Of a stretch of DNA of 64,000 nucleotides, positions 54,401 to 60,642 are shown in pieces; position 1 is the first letter of the stretch; each line of letters opens with the position of its first letter. The stretch is from Sacculina carcini (taxonomy: Eukaryota; Arthropoda; Thecostraca; Sacculinidae): assembly GCA_916048095.2 (NCBI GenBank), contig OU696573.1, forward strand, positions 2,448,035 to 2,512,034, given 5' to 3'. The translations under genes and the position numbers were made by a program. The notes under the pieces are model-generated. The model worked only from the letters and a program-made list of their open reading frames with translations. It was not told the DNA's origin and ran no database searches.

Positions 54401-55503
54401 TTGGCCGCGCCACCGCTGTCGCGTCCAGCTCGCTGTGGTGGCGCACATCGTTGGTGGCGGCGTGCGTGTGTGCGGCGGCGGCGGCGCTGGCCGCGCTGCT
54501 CGTGGCGGCTGGCCGCGTGTGGTGGCGCCACCGCTCGTCACCACACGCCACGCTGACGTTCAGTAATCCGTCGTACACGGCCGACACGCGCACCTCAGTG
54601 CAGGTCATCTGCTCTTGAATTTCCCCTCAATTCCTCTTTCTTTCTCTCCCACTCTCTCTCTCTCTCTCACTTCCTTTCAATTACTCACGAATACTTTCAC
54701 TTCATCTGCGTTGTTTCTGTTTCTGAATTGGTCGGTTGGATTATTACCATTCGTCGTGGTCATTAAGCTCACCTAGCCTTTACGCCCATGTCACATTTCA
54801 GCCGTGATTATAATATAATATATTTTTAGTAGTACGCAAACTAGCAAAATAGGTTTTGATTATTACTTTATCCATTTAATTGTGTGTATTTTTCATTATG
54901 CATATTTTTGGCTCACTATTGTCATGCTTTTTGTTTTCTCGTATAACGCAGCTAACTTTATCCAAGCAGGATTGCTCTTTGTGTGTTAGTGCGTGTACGT
55001 GTGTATGTTCGAGTAGACTTCAGAAATACTTCTAAGTTTTTGATTCACAATTCACAAGTACTTTGGAAATACTAATATTGGAAATACTTCCAAGTGTTTC
55101 TTAATTGAATCCAGAAGTGAATCAGATGTTGTCATTCATGACGCAGATCGGGCATTCACTTTTATTATGTTCGTTTCCGAGCATTATTTCGAGCCTGATT
55201 CGTTCATAACTACAAAAATACTAAACTAAATTTTTAAATATCAAGGAGAAATTGGAATTGTAAGCAAAAATATCAACACATAAGCGGAACAAACAACACT
55301 GCATTTGACTGATAAACAATAATGAATGTCGCACTTCTGAACCAGTGTTCGATTCATGCACTTCGGAAGTTTCTACTTCTGGAGTTGTGAATCGAACATC
55401 CCTATGTTTGTGTGTGTGTGTGTATGTGTGTGTATTGTAGAACGACGGAGCGACATTTGTCGAGCACGTGACACTGGTAGAGGTGGGAGGAGTGAGGCTT
55501 TGA
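25299..55503 (+). CDS. LRP4: Low-density lipoprotein receptor-related protein 4-type receptor, complete, 32 exons
   Basis: Exons: 25299-25368, 26842-26886, 27124-27418, 28094-28209, 29778-29934, 30752-30986, 31370-31529, 31973-32144, 32673-32880, 33315-33468, 34364-34636, 35378-35562, 39367-39472, 40710-40905, 41180-41484, 42711-42872, 43556-43735, 44211-44399, 45523-45756, 46197-46415, 46766-46947, 47650-47843, 48375-48520, 49927-50099, 50392-50582, 51069-51221, 51480-51842, 52375-52483, 52884-52977, 53530-53753, 54400-54603, 55441-55503. All phases agree and no frame breaks are seen; total about 1918 residues (human LRP4 is about 1905). Order: signal peptide, 7 LDLa, 2 EGF, four YWTD propellers each followed by EGF, one transmembrane segment, tail with NPSY. 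LDLa before four propellers plus the SNPSY tail indicates LRP4 rather than LRP5/6 (LDLa last) or LRP1/2 (much longer). In vertebrates LRP4 binds agrin, activates MuSK and modulates Wnt signalling. The tail is much shorter than in vertebrates. Exon 2 and the last exon are the least certain. Confidence 0.88.
25369..26841. other. LRP4 intron 1
   Basis: No gene seen. 26417-26470 contains a GC-rich inverted motif (GCGCGTGGGC ... GCCCCACGCGCGC) and CTACAAGAC, also present at 56905-56960, so it is a short repeated element. 26500-26790 is CA-rich. A (CTCT)n tract lies near 26755. Confidence 0.5.
26842..32144 (+). CDS. LRP4: LRP4 LDLa array (7 repeats) and first EGF, exons 2-8
   Basis: Exons 2-8 encode the ligand-binding class A repeats, with intron positions inside several repeats. 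Calcium-cage motifs are clear in repeats 1-5: CDGVADCADASDERLC, CDGVVDCDDSSDEVGC, CDGSVDCDDGTDEIGC, CDGSDNCGDGSDEFGC and CDGSVDCDDGRDEANC. Repeat 6 (exons 6-7; ICLKRDSACEGVASCEGA) keeps cysteines but lacks the acidic cage. Repeat 7 (CNDGQCLPSEYRCDGFTQC then EGDERNC) is partly degenerate. Vertebrate LRP4 has eight repeats. Exon 8 ends with an EGF-like module (CPRDSPCQHVCLA ... CGCRTGYSLQSDG). Confidence 0.87.
28259..29414. mobile_element. hAT-type element (outer), LRP4 intron 4
   Basis: Ends CAGGGCTTATTAACC... and ...GGTTAAGAACTCCTG; 8-bp duplications ATTTAGCG / ATCTAGCG (28251-28258, 29415-29422). It holds repeats of GGGGGTATGG near its left end and carries a complete second element at 28592-29383. 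No coding capacity. Confidence 0.82.
28592..29383. mobile_element. Nested hAT-type element, family B, copy 1
   Basis: 792 bp inside the element at 28259. Termini CAGGGTTTG / CAAATCCTG with a perfect 8-bp duplication GTATGGAC (28584-28591, 29384-29391). Internal TTTGGTTTAAACCA motifs. Homologous to 38165-38534 and, reversed, to 57066-60661. It preserves the uninterrupted site (CTATAGATGCTACAAGG) where the 57066 copy was hit by another element. Confidence 0.87.
29935..30751. other. LRP4 intron 5
   Basis: AT-rich; around 30125-30200 it has repeated ATATTAATTGATATTAATACC-like inverted stretches. No gene or identified transposon. Confidence 0.5.
30987..31369. other. LRP4 intron 6
   Basis: Opens with a consensus donor (gtaagt). 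GGTTCTTCAACTTTTTTTTC at about 31003 and GGTTAAGAACCGCTGG at about 31272 look like decayed hAT-type termini facing each other, so an old MITE is likely here. No gene. Confidence 0.45.
32133..32600. repeat. Three tandem copies of about 155 bp containing the LRP4 exon 8 donor
   Basis: The unit starts with the last 10-12 bases of exon 8 plus its donor (ACGGTTTCAG/gtaat) and runs through GGTGTTTAAATAAATGAAAA and a (TG)n tract to ATATTTATATTGCAG. Copies start at 32133, 32292 and 32447; the third is more diverged. Copies 2 and 3 thus contain TTGCAG/ACGGTTTCAG/gtaat, a 10-nt pseudo-exon with both splice signals. Confidence 0.88.
32673..40905 (+). CDS. LRP4: LRP4 second EGF, propeller 1 and following EGF, exons 9-14
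   Basis: Exon 9 gives EGF 2 (CSQRCSDDTSGGRVSCHC, GGYSLRPD) and the first propeller strand. Exons 10-13 carry YWTD-type blades LLFWTDTAHN, LLYWTDAKHH, LVFWTQ, VYWTDAGLHAVWSSRLDGS and LVYWTDWK. Exon 11 holds an Arg/Asp-rich loop between blades (RRRRGANDDDDRND), an insertion not usual for LRP4. Exon 14 is the closing EGF (CSHLCVPRAQGHRCVCPDG). The intron before exon 13 is 3.8 kb and packed with transposons. Confidence 0.88.
33469..34053. other. LRP4 intron 10, left part
   Basis: AT-rich sequence with no recognisable gene or element up to the MITE at 34054. Confidence 0.5.
34054..34317. mobile_element. hAT-type MITE, family A, copy 2
   Basis: Ends CAGTGGTTCCTAACC / GGTTAAGAACCACTG. Body clearly the same as 6554-6816 (AAGGTCGGACAGAACAGGAC, GAATTTATCAGCGCTG). 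Flanking octamers TTCTGTAA / ATCTATAA match at 6 of 8. It lies 46 bases before LRP4 exon 11. Confidence 0.82.
34861..35377. repeat. Minisatellite of about 17 copies of the LRP4 exon 12 splice acceptor
   Basis: Unit of about 30 bases, TGTTGTTGTTGGTTATTTAG followed by GCGTGTATGTC or a variant. The last unit (GGTTATTTAG/GCGG) is the real 3' splice site of exon 12 at 35378. Variants (TTATATAG, TTATTATTTAG, GTGT length) alternate, and a higher-order block is repeated (compare about 35041-35150 and 35161-35270). Confidence 0.92.
35563..35954. repeat. CA-rich tandem repeats at the start of LRP4 intron 12
   Basis: Imperfect (CA)n and a duplicated block: TGTACACTTTAGACATATACTCACACACACGCACA occurs near 35641 and again near 35726. 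No gene. Confidence 0.75.
35955..36205. mobile_element. Degenerate hAT-type MITE, family A, copy 3
   Basis: Recognised by AAGGTCGGACAGAACAGGAC, GAATTTATTGGATTTATCAGC and the GAGAAAAAAG right end shared with copies at 6554 and 34054. Terminal inverted repeats and duplications are no longer clear. It is interrupted by a (TG)n expansion. Confidence 0.65.
37123..37579. mobile_element. hAT-type MITE, family C, copy 1
   Basis: Ends CAGTGGCGTTACCAGG / CTGGCGCCGCCACTG. Flanking 8-bp duplications CGCTGGAC / CGCTGGAT (37115-37122, 37580-37587). Non-coding. Same terminal type as elements at 37794, 39594 and 56507. Confidence 0.82.
37615..38080 (+). repeat. Interspersed repeat family X, copy 2, split by a hAT MITE
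   Basis: TTATTAATTGTAGGCAAGTC, CCAGTAGCATGGGAAGAG and AAAGAGTTCGAAAAGTAAA match copies at 14345 and 46957. The repeat continues after the element at 37794-38025 with TTTTCAAATCAAAAGTC, which matches the end of copy 3. Confidence 0.65.
37794..38025. mobile_element. hAT-type MITE, family C, copy 2
   Basis: Ends CACTGGCGGATCCAGG / CTGGATCCGCCACTG (one mismatch at the left tip). Flanking 8-bp duplications TACACGAT / TACACGAC. Inserted into a copy of repeat family X, so it is younger than that copy. Confidence 0.85.
38165..38534. mobile_element. hAT-type element, family B, copy 2 (shortened)
   Basis: Ends CAGTGTTTG / CAAACCCTG with duplications CTATTTTT / TTATTTTT. Shares TTTGGTTTAAACCATTTGG, GGAATGATCAAATATTTTCA and GATTTTATGGGTTTGCACGA with copy 1, but lacks most of the middle. 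Confidence 0.82.
38946..39242. mobile_element. hAT-type MITE, family D
   Basis: Ends CAGTGGATCTCAACC / GGTTGAGAACCACTG, a good 15-bp inverted repeat. Flanking octamers GTCTGAGT / ATCTATGC do not match well. It lies 125 bases before LRP4 exon 13. Confidence 0.72.
39594..39758. mobile_element. hAT-type MITE, family C, copy 3
   Basis: Ends CAGTGGCGGTGCCAGG / TTGGTGTCGCCACTG; flanking octamers GTTGGAAT / GTTGAAAA (6 of 8). Confidence 0.72.
39831..40050. mobile_element. Probable hAT-type MITE, family E
   Basis: Starts CAGGGGTCTCAAACTC and ends near GTTTGAGACCCTT, an inverted repeat of about 13 bases. The target duplication could not be settled. Non-coding. Confidence 0.6.
40051..40709. other. 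LRP4 intron 13, right part
   Basis: T-rich sequence with repeated TTTATTTTTGCATG-like words, ending at the acceptor TCCGTGCAG (40709). No gene or identifiable transposon. Confidence 0.5.
41180..46415 (+). CDS. LRP4: LRP4 propeller 2 and following EGF, exons 15-20 (start of propeller 3)
   Basis: Blades read QLFWADSGG, KLYWVDAGLHRLEV, GWMFWSQ, ILFWCDTYTG joined to DSIGRAGLSRDG, and VVYYGDSVSGRVLLW. Exon 16 (42711-42872) is short and was placed by phase (1 to 1) and its blade motif. Exon 15 has Ser and Gly runs in blade loops. Exon 19 encodes EGF (CLHDNGGCSHLCLLS ... CHCATG) and continues across a GC-AG intron into exon 20 (ISLLSDGRTC). Exon 20 then starts propeller 3. Confidence 0.87.
41516..41818 (-). 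mobile_element. tRNA-derived SINE, copy 2
   Basis: On the minus strand from about 41818 it begins with a tRNA-like head: A-box-like TGGTGTAGTGGTTAGC (plus 41794-41809), anticodon loop CTCATAA (CAT, methionine-like) and B box GGTTCGAAACC (plus 41755-41765). A unique body of about 230 bp, shared with 12533-12829, follows. It sits about 30 bases after the LRP4 exon 15 donor. Confidence 0.82.
41819..42710. other. LRP4 intron 15 after the SINE
   Basis: AT-rich; around 42045-42150 there are imperfect repeats of GATTGGTTAATTG / GATTGGTGAATC. No gene or identified transposon. Confidence 0.5.
43099..43406. mobile_element. hAT-type MITE, family F
   Basis: Ends CAGTGATTCCAACC / GGTTGGGAACCATTG; 8-bp duplications CCCTAGGC / CCCTAGAT (7 of 8 at best alignment of the first seven). 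Body has repeated GGTGCCGC motifs. Confidence 0.78.
44400..45121. other. LRP4 intron 18, left part
   Basis: AT-rich; no gene or transposon recognised before the MITE at 45122. Confidence 0.5.
45122..45448. mobile_element. hAT-type MITE, family G
   Basis: Ends CAGTGGTTCCCAACC / GGTTGGGAACTACTG, flanked by a perfect 8-bp duplication CTCTAGAC (45114-45121, 45449-45456). Contains GGGGGTAATTTACCCCCTGG near the left end. It lies 75 bases before LRP4 exon 19. Confidence 0.88.
45779..45854. repeat. (GT)n microsatellite, about 76 bp
   Basis: Pure GT run just after the GC donor of LRP4 exon 19. Confidence 0.95.
46766..50582 (+). CDS. LRP4: LRP4 propeller 3 and following EGF, exons 21-25
   Basis: Blades: LLYYWDVTPA, LYWADVERASVEVCELDGS, LMYWTQWTREARIQRAWMDG, IYWCDNQLGTVETSSLTGSN and GRLFWSERAP. 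Exon 25 is the EGF (CAGDGGDICDKGG, CVCPTGLPLLADNITC), with two more residues between its first cysteines than usual. All joins keep phase. Confidence 0.87.
46957..47190 (+). repeat. Interspersed repeat family X, copy 3
   Basis: TATTAATTACAGGCAAATCC, AGTAGCATGGGGGTAGAGTG, GAGAGTTCGAAAAGTAAACG and an A-rich end TCAAATCAAAAGGCTCAATA match copies at 14345 and 37615. It starts within ten bases of the LRP4 exon 21 donor. Confidence 0.65.
47385..47560 (-). mobile_element. LINE 3' fragment, short
   Basis: TAGTTGTCGTGCAGGAAATG, CAAACTGTCCTGTCTTTTT and GGCCTGTACAATAGTCTTG match the reverse complement of the 3' end of the LINE copy at 10884-11365. 5'-truncated to under 200 bp. Confidence 0.62.
48535..48850. 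repeat. (TTACAT)n satellite-like repeat with ATTATTCC variants
   Basis: Tandem TTTACATTACATTATTCCAT and similar units for about 300 bases after the LRP4 exon 23 donor. The ILHY/FTLHY-type open frames through it are artefacts. Confidence 0.9.
48922..48984. repeat. (CA)n microsatellite
   Basis: About 62 bases of CA. It is preceded by the A/T-rich end of the TTACAT repeat. Confidence 0.95.
48985..49926. other. LRP4 intron 23, right part
   Basis: AT-rich; nothing recognisable except short TTTATTTATAT repeats near 49740-49810. Confidence 0.5.
51069..53753 (+). CDS. LRP4: LRP4 propeller 4 and following EGF, exons 26-30
   Basis: Blades are degenerate early in the propeller (AVFSDTALNRL; LVLFTCVAPAG in exon 27) and canonical later (MFWVDTGGVVRLETALLDG; LYWSDVQLGWISSCLLSGAD; LYWSDWHRQAIESSNKFTGL). 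RHLPHPFSLAV precedes the last blade, as in vertebrate LRP4. Exon 30 is the EGF CLHDNGGCLQLCLARDAGQF followed by CLCADSAP and a closing cysteine. Confidence 0.87.
51843..52374. other. Pyrimidine-rich LRP4 intron 27
   Basis: Strongly T/C-biased, with tandem TTCTTTTTCCTCTTCAATT units at about 52225-52330. It ends GGGCTGGCAG. No gene. Confidence 0.6.
52484..53529. other. LRP4 introns 28 and 29 (around exon 52884-52977)
   Basis: Intron 28 has TACTTAACTACTTACTT-like repeats near 52627-52665. Intron 29 is T-rich. No other feature seen. Confidence 0.5.
54125..54215 (-). mobile_element. Very short LINE 3' end
   Basis: GTTCTTACTAGTTG and AATGAGTCAGAGACTTGTGA then TTCCCGCTTTCCAGATGTCG match the 3' end of the copy at 14640-14996 closely. 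Only about 90 bp. Confidence 0.65.
54400..55503 (+). CDS. LRP4: LRP4 transmembrane and cytoplasmic exons 31-32
   Basis: Exon 31 (54400-54603) encodes a hydrophobic helix (SLVAACVCAAAAALAALLVA), a basic stop-transfer (RVWWRHR) and a tail with TFSNPSYTADTRTSVQ. NPSY is an NPxY endocytosis or PTB-binding motif at the same place as in vertebrate LRP4. Exon 32 (55441-55503) follows (TG)n and ttgtag in phase 0 and ends HVTLVEVGGVRL-stop. Without splicing, the frame would end after four residues (VICS, stop at 54616-54618). Exon 32 rests only on phase and splice site. Confidence 0.75.
54604..55017. other. LRP4 last intron, left part
   Basis: (CT)n tract at about 54650-54670, then AT-rich sequence. 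No gene seen. Confidence 0.5.
55018..55404 (-). mobile_element. MITE-like repeat, second copy of the 603-945 family
   Basis: Reverse-complement match to 603-945. Outer ends ATGTTCGAGTAGACTTCAGA and CTCCAGAAGT...TCGAACAT form imperfect inverted termini around ATGTTCGA. It lies 36 bases before the proposed LRP4 last exon. Confidence 0.65.
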
Positions 55504-56294
55504 CTCTCTTCCCCTGTCTTTGTCGAACGCATTCTCCCAAACTCTTTCCATCTCGCGTTGAGTTTGGCTATATAGCACGATTAGTGTTTTCTCGGTTCAT
55601 TTGGGTATCAATGTGTGTGTGTGTGTGTGTGTTTGTGTATGTTTGAATTTCATATTAGGACGTTTGCAAATGTCATTATACTGATATGTCATTGTGTGGG
55701 TACAATTGCTATTTGCATTAGTCAAGCCACTTGTGTTTGTTGTGTCTTGTTCCATGACGCGTTTATTGCCGCATTTAAACTGGAAATGTCACACTTCATG
55801 ACCTATGACGTCACAAATTCCTGGCCATTGCGCTAAACACGATTTTTGTGCGTAAAATTTACAATTTGCACCGACGTTTTCCGTTGCGATATTTTAAAAT
55901 GTTAAAATGACAGTTGTTTGTTTTTTTTGCTTGCAATATTTGCTGTTGTCCATTTGAAATTTTGCAAAATGTGAACTATTGAAATATTATACATTTTTCG
56001 AAATCATATTATCCAGTGTTCATAATATTAAATTTAATCAAAGTTGACCATACTACATTTTTGTAGAGTATTTATCAGGTGTTTAACAAATATTTAGCCT
56101 TTATATTTGCATATGTAATCGACTTATGTGTATGTGCAATGCAATTACTAAGTTTGTTTATTTCGTCGCTTTTTGTGCTATGTGCGTCGTTTTTGACGCT
56201 GGTGTGTTTTTTGTTGACATCGCTCATTGTTTTCATACCGCATGCGTCCCAATTGACACGCTATGGCTCGCCTTTGGCAAATTTCCCCAGCGTC

Positions 56295-56297
<3 letters not shown>
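55504..56297. other. LRP4 3' flank
   Basis: Downstream of the proposed stop. Contains (TG)n at 55612-55638; no canonical AATAAA close to the stop, and no gene. Confidence 0.45.

Positions 56298-56344
<47 letters not shown>
56298..56344. repeat. (GT)n microsatellite
   Basis: About 46 bases of pure GT. Confidence 0.95.
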
Positions 56345-56347
<3 letters not shown>

Positions 56348-56506
56348 CGCTAAACCCCGCCGAGCAATATTCCTAGCACGTGCGCGGGTCAGTGTTGCAT
56401 CGTCAGCAATAAAGACGTGTTTCTCTCGAGAATTGCCTTTTTCTCTGCTAGCAAATAACAACACCCTGAAACACATACACGTGCCAGTGTGTGTGTGTGT
56501 GTGTGT

Positions 56507-56691
56507 CAGTGGCGGAGCCAGGAGGAGGGCTTGGAAGAGCTGAAGCTCCCCAAAATGTTCAAACACCCTCTGAGCCCCCCAAATAAAGTATGACATGTTG
56601 ATTGTATGTCCGCATGTTTCGCCAAACCTACGAATATTTTTCCTTGGCCGCCCCTTAGCTCCCCACCGGAAAAATGGTGGCGCCGCCATTG
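56507..56691. mobile_element. hAT-type MITE, family C, copy 4
   Basis: Ends CAGTGGCGGAGCCAGG / TGGTGGCGCCGCCATTG, inserted in (GT)n so that flanks GTGTGTGT / GCGTGTGT match trivially. Body CTTGGAAGAGCTGAAGCTCC and CCCCTTAGCTCCCCACC resembles family members at 37123 and 37794. Confidence 0.75.
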
Positions 56692-57359
56692 GCGTGTGTG
56701 TGTGTGTGTTTGTGTCGGATGAAGGAATAATAGTGGTTTCTTAGATTTTTCTACTCTATCAACTTATTAAATAAAAAAGTGCAATATATAAATATAAAAA
56801 TAATACATAAATATTAAATTTAGTCGTAAATTGGCACGGGCAATTTCGCTGTGTTTCTGTTAAATTTTTTGCAATTTCGGCGCTCACACAATAGCATTTG
56901 CAGAAGAGCGCGCGGAGGCATCACTACCCCACGCGTGCCTACAAGACTTCTCACATCGACCGATACTCAAACTCGGACACACACACACGTACAGACATAC
57001 AGACATACATACAGACATAGTATCCACAGCTAGCAATGTGGTAACCAAGCTTGTTTGGTCACATGCAGGGTTTGAAAAAAACGGTTCACAAAAAAACAAA
57101 AATCTTGGTTTTTCTAGAAAATACCAAATAAACCATTGGTCTTTTGGTTCATTTGCTTTTTTACACTTTGCACACACAAATCAAAAAAAGGATTGTACCA
57201 TGCTATTTAGTATATAGTTAAACAAATTGTAGTACCACTTACCAAGAGTAACAAATTTTAGTACCACTACAAGAGTTTTGTAAATATTTAAAGAATTAAA
57301 AAATAAAATAATAAAAATGTACACACAGGATCTTGAATTTCACCTTGTAGCATCTATAG

Positions 57360-57731
57360 CAGGGGTTCCCAACCGGTGGGTCGCGACCCCCTGGGGGGTC
57401 GCGAAGCTTTGACTTGGGGTCGCCTAGCCTTGTAAAAAGTAGCTTAGGATATCATTATATTTGTTTCATCAGTTACATTTCTCATGCACTTACATTTTTC
57501 TTTTTTGCTTCGGTGCAAACCAAAACGTGTGCTACGTTAGTTTAATGTCAAAAGATGATATTATAGGTGTATGTATGCGTGCCTGTGATCTAATGTGCCT
57601 GTGTGAATGTGTATATGTCTGCAACTGTATGTATGTGTGTCTGCAGTCTGCAAAATTAAAACAAAAGGGGTCGCGAGGACTCCGAGGTCTTGGGAAGGGG
57701 GTCCCAAGTACAAAAAGGTTGGGAACCCCTG
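57360..57731. mobile_element. hAT-type MITE, family H, nested
   Basis: Ends CAGGGGTTCCCAACC / GGTTGGGAACCCCTG, a perfect 15-bp inverted repeat, with a perfect 8-bp duplication ATCTATAG (57352-57359, 57732-57739). The related element at 28592-29383 has the uninterrupted site with one ATCTATAG. Intact termini suggest a young insertion. Confidence 0.92.
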
Positions 57732-58257
57732 ATCTATAGGCAACGGAAGTTTTAAACCGCTTCCAATTGCGAAAGCAGTCGATTTTATACACCCACATAT
57801 GTTTGCAAAGTCCAAACCAAATACCCAGTGGCCTTATTTATGAAAACATAGTGACTAAAAATCGTTTTGTCCATGGAGATTAATTCATGTTTGTTTTCAG
57901 AGTAAACACAGTTTTTTTTATAACTCGGAGGTTTCTAAAAATAGTGTTTTTCATAGAAACTCAAATGTTTTGTCGTAAATATTTGGGATTTCTCATAAAT
58001 ACCAACTCCAATGTTTTCCCAGCAAAAACCAATTTTTTTTATAAATATGTTTCCCATATCGTGCAAACCCATAAAATCATGCCAAAAGTAATATTTATGA
58101 AGATTTAAAACTGTATTAATGAACTCATTTACTAATTCTGATAATATTTGATCATTTGTATATGAGAAAAATCATATCTGTCAAAAAAACAATTTTCAAT
58201 AAAACCATGTTTTTTTATATAAAAAAACCACTTGGTTCAAATGGTCAAATGGTTTAA

Positions 58258-60642
58258 CCCACGAACGCATGCAAGCAGAAATTATCATTGGAATTGTTTG
58301 AAATTTTTAGAACTTAACAGTTTGGACATAAAACCGAGTATTATTAATTTTTTCACATTTTTTTCAATCCAAAATACATAATTAAGCCCGCCCATTTAAA
58401 TGGGCTCCATGGAGAGGTCACTTTGTCCTACGGAAGCAACTTAATTAAATTTTGTTCGATGATCTGTTATTGATGCTAACTTTGATGAAATTGGCAACAT
58501 CATCAAAAAAATGAATTTAGTTCAAGTATTTAGTGTTAAATTTTTCCAAAAAGCATTTATATTTCATGGCACAGAGCAAAAACAATATATATTGAACAAC
58601 ATCAGAAAAAATACTAATTGAAACGTTAGTAATTTGTTTTTCACATCGTTAGTTTGATAATTAACAAGTTAGGTTTGAATGTTAAGCAAAATAGAAGAGA
58701 ACCAACGCTATTCGAAGTAAAAACTTGAAAAATTGGTAAATTTCCTCGCTAACAATAGTTCATTTTTGTGTGTGATATTTGACGAAACATTGAATGTGTA
58801 GCGCTACGTCACATTTGGAACATTTAGGCTTTACATTTTTTCCACAAACACCACACCGTCGTTGTGTTTCGCCCATGACAACATAGTGATCAATTCTGTC
58901 GAAACGTGAATGTTCAGAAACAATGCGTGACAACCTTCTGCCAATTTTTTCTGAAGGTTTGAGGAGACAATTGACAATATCTCTCAGGAAATCCAACTGA
59001 GTCACTTTGTGGATTTTCCTATAGAGTAGCCATCCATTGACGGTCGATCCATTCAAAAGGAACCGAAAGATGGGAAAATACCAAACTATTTTTCTTAACG
59101 ACGTCCGGTATCTCTGAGCTGATCGAAAAGGTCCACTCCACCCATGCCTTCAATGTATATCTTGATTATATTTGGCAGCGGTATAGTGACTACTCCTTTT
59201 TTCAATTTAGACCAGCGTTTACATTTACTCAACGACAGCGAGCTTTCATCCACCTTGTTCGTGGCGACTCTATTATCATTATTGTCTTTCCAAGCACAAA
59301 CTGCGATATTTGAGTTTTCTTCTTCAAAAAGCTGTGATTCTCCTCTTTCCTTTCTCTTCGTGTCAGCTACCGGTAAATCTCTGACTCTGTCTTTTCGAAT
59401 AGTACCAGTCAAGCCGACGTTTTCATTGGTGAACGACTGGAGAAGAGGTATAGTGGAAAAAGTTTATCAATAAATCCATTGTTTCCATCTGGTACAACTC
59501 TCCTTGCTAACTGGTTGACAACAGATTCGCAGATTGGTTTCCCCACTTCAAACGCTGAGTTTTTTCCTTCATACATATTGAAATTTACCAGAAATCCATC
59601 GCTCGAACATAGACACCAGAATTTGTAGCCGAAGCGAATGGGCTTCCCTCTGATAAATTGTTTCAGACTGTGGCGCCTGTAATATGGCTCTATGGCTTCA
59701 TCAATAGCCCAGGTCATAGGAAGTGGTTGCGCCACTTCCATAAATGCACTGTTGAAGTGTTCGACAATACCCCTCACCTTATATATTCTGTCATTGGCAG
59801 GTTTTCTTGAGTTGTCTGCAAAATGCAGACTTCGCACGATTTCTTCAAATCGATTGACAGACATTCCGCATTGCATCACAGCCATGTTCCTCTTGTTCGC
59901 CCGCTTCGTCCAATAAAGTCGTCGGTTTGGAACTGGACTATATCCTGATAGGAGGATAATTCCAAAGACCTGGTAGAGCTCATCTTTCGATACATTTAAT
60001 TCTCTGCTGAACTTCGTTCTGTGATATTGATTTGTCTCACACTGGATGAGTCCCTTTGAAAGAATCAGTTTGATAAAATAACTTTATTAAAATATCACTA
60101 AAATATAACATTATGCAATTACACCTACAACTAAAATTTCATCATGCACTGACGTCAATTTCAGTGAGATGACATTTGAGCGGACTATCCTGGTTACCGT
60201 TCATGCAGGCAACGCCCTGAGTCTGAATAGTTTTGTCATGCTCCATGGTGCCCACATAAATGGGCGCATGATTTCAACTGAACATAAAAGATGCAACAAT
60301 GAAAATTGCAACCTAATTAACATATCATATTTCTAGACACACTCTTGGCTAGTAATACCATCATTGAACTCAGGAAAGAAAACATTGATATGGAGTTTAT
60401 TAACCAAAAAAACATACGCGTGTTCCGACATTTCGAAAGTAACAAAAACTATCAACTTGAACTCAACTATTTTCTCACTGATAATCATAATTCCAGTGTG
60501 AAAGCACGAGACTAGAACAATTAGCAGCTTCCGCGTGCAACGTCATTAACGTTTTGAGAACTTTGGGCTTAACGTAGGTAAAAATGATGATTGAAGGAGC
60601 ATACATTCCTGCCCATTTAAATGGGCGCTATGCGTTCGTGGG
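58258..60642 (-). mobile_element. piggyBac DNA transposon, 2.39 kb, nested in a hAT-type element
   Basis: Perfect 13-bp terminal inverted repeats CCCACGAACGCAT / ATGCGTTCGTGGG flanked by TTAA on both sides (58254-58257, 60643-60646), the diagnostic piggyBac target duplication. Subterminal palindromes GCCCATTTAAATGGGC occur near both ends (58390-58405, 60611-60626), with a related imperfect copy at 60250-60265. Encodes a broken transposase on the minus strand. Confidence 0.95.
58760..60075 (-). pseudogene. piggyBac transposase, frameshifted
   Basis: Minus-strand pieces in order. About 60075-59886 reads LNVSKDELYQVFGIILLSGY and NRRLYWTKRANKRN. 59885-59409 reads MAVMQCGMSVNRFEEIVRSL, the first catalytic Asp in TWAIDEAIEPYYRRHS, and RFGYKFWCLCSSDGFLVNFN. 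Frames then shift near 59410-59460, at the block containing the second Asp (GFIDKLF...). 59412-59095 has TIRKDRV and the third catalytic Asp in GGVDLFDQ. Another shift near 59090 leads to 59056-58760, ending with a C-terminal Cys-rich domain (CGVCGKNVKPKCSKC, HIQCF). All three catalytic Asp positions are visible, but at least two frameshifts inactivate it. Confidence 0.88.

Noticed and set aside
25299..55503. LRP5/6 or LRP1/LRP2 identity for the receptor
   Set aside because: LRP5/6 has its LDLa repeats after the propellers, and LRP1/2 are more than twice as long with many LDLa clusters. LDLa first, four propellers and SNPSY fit LRP4.
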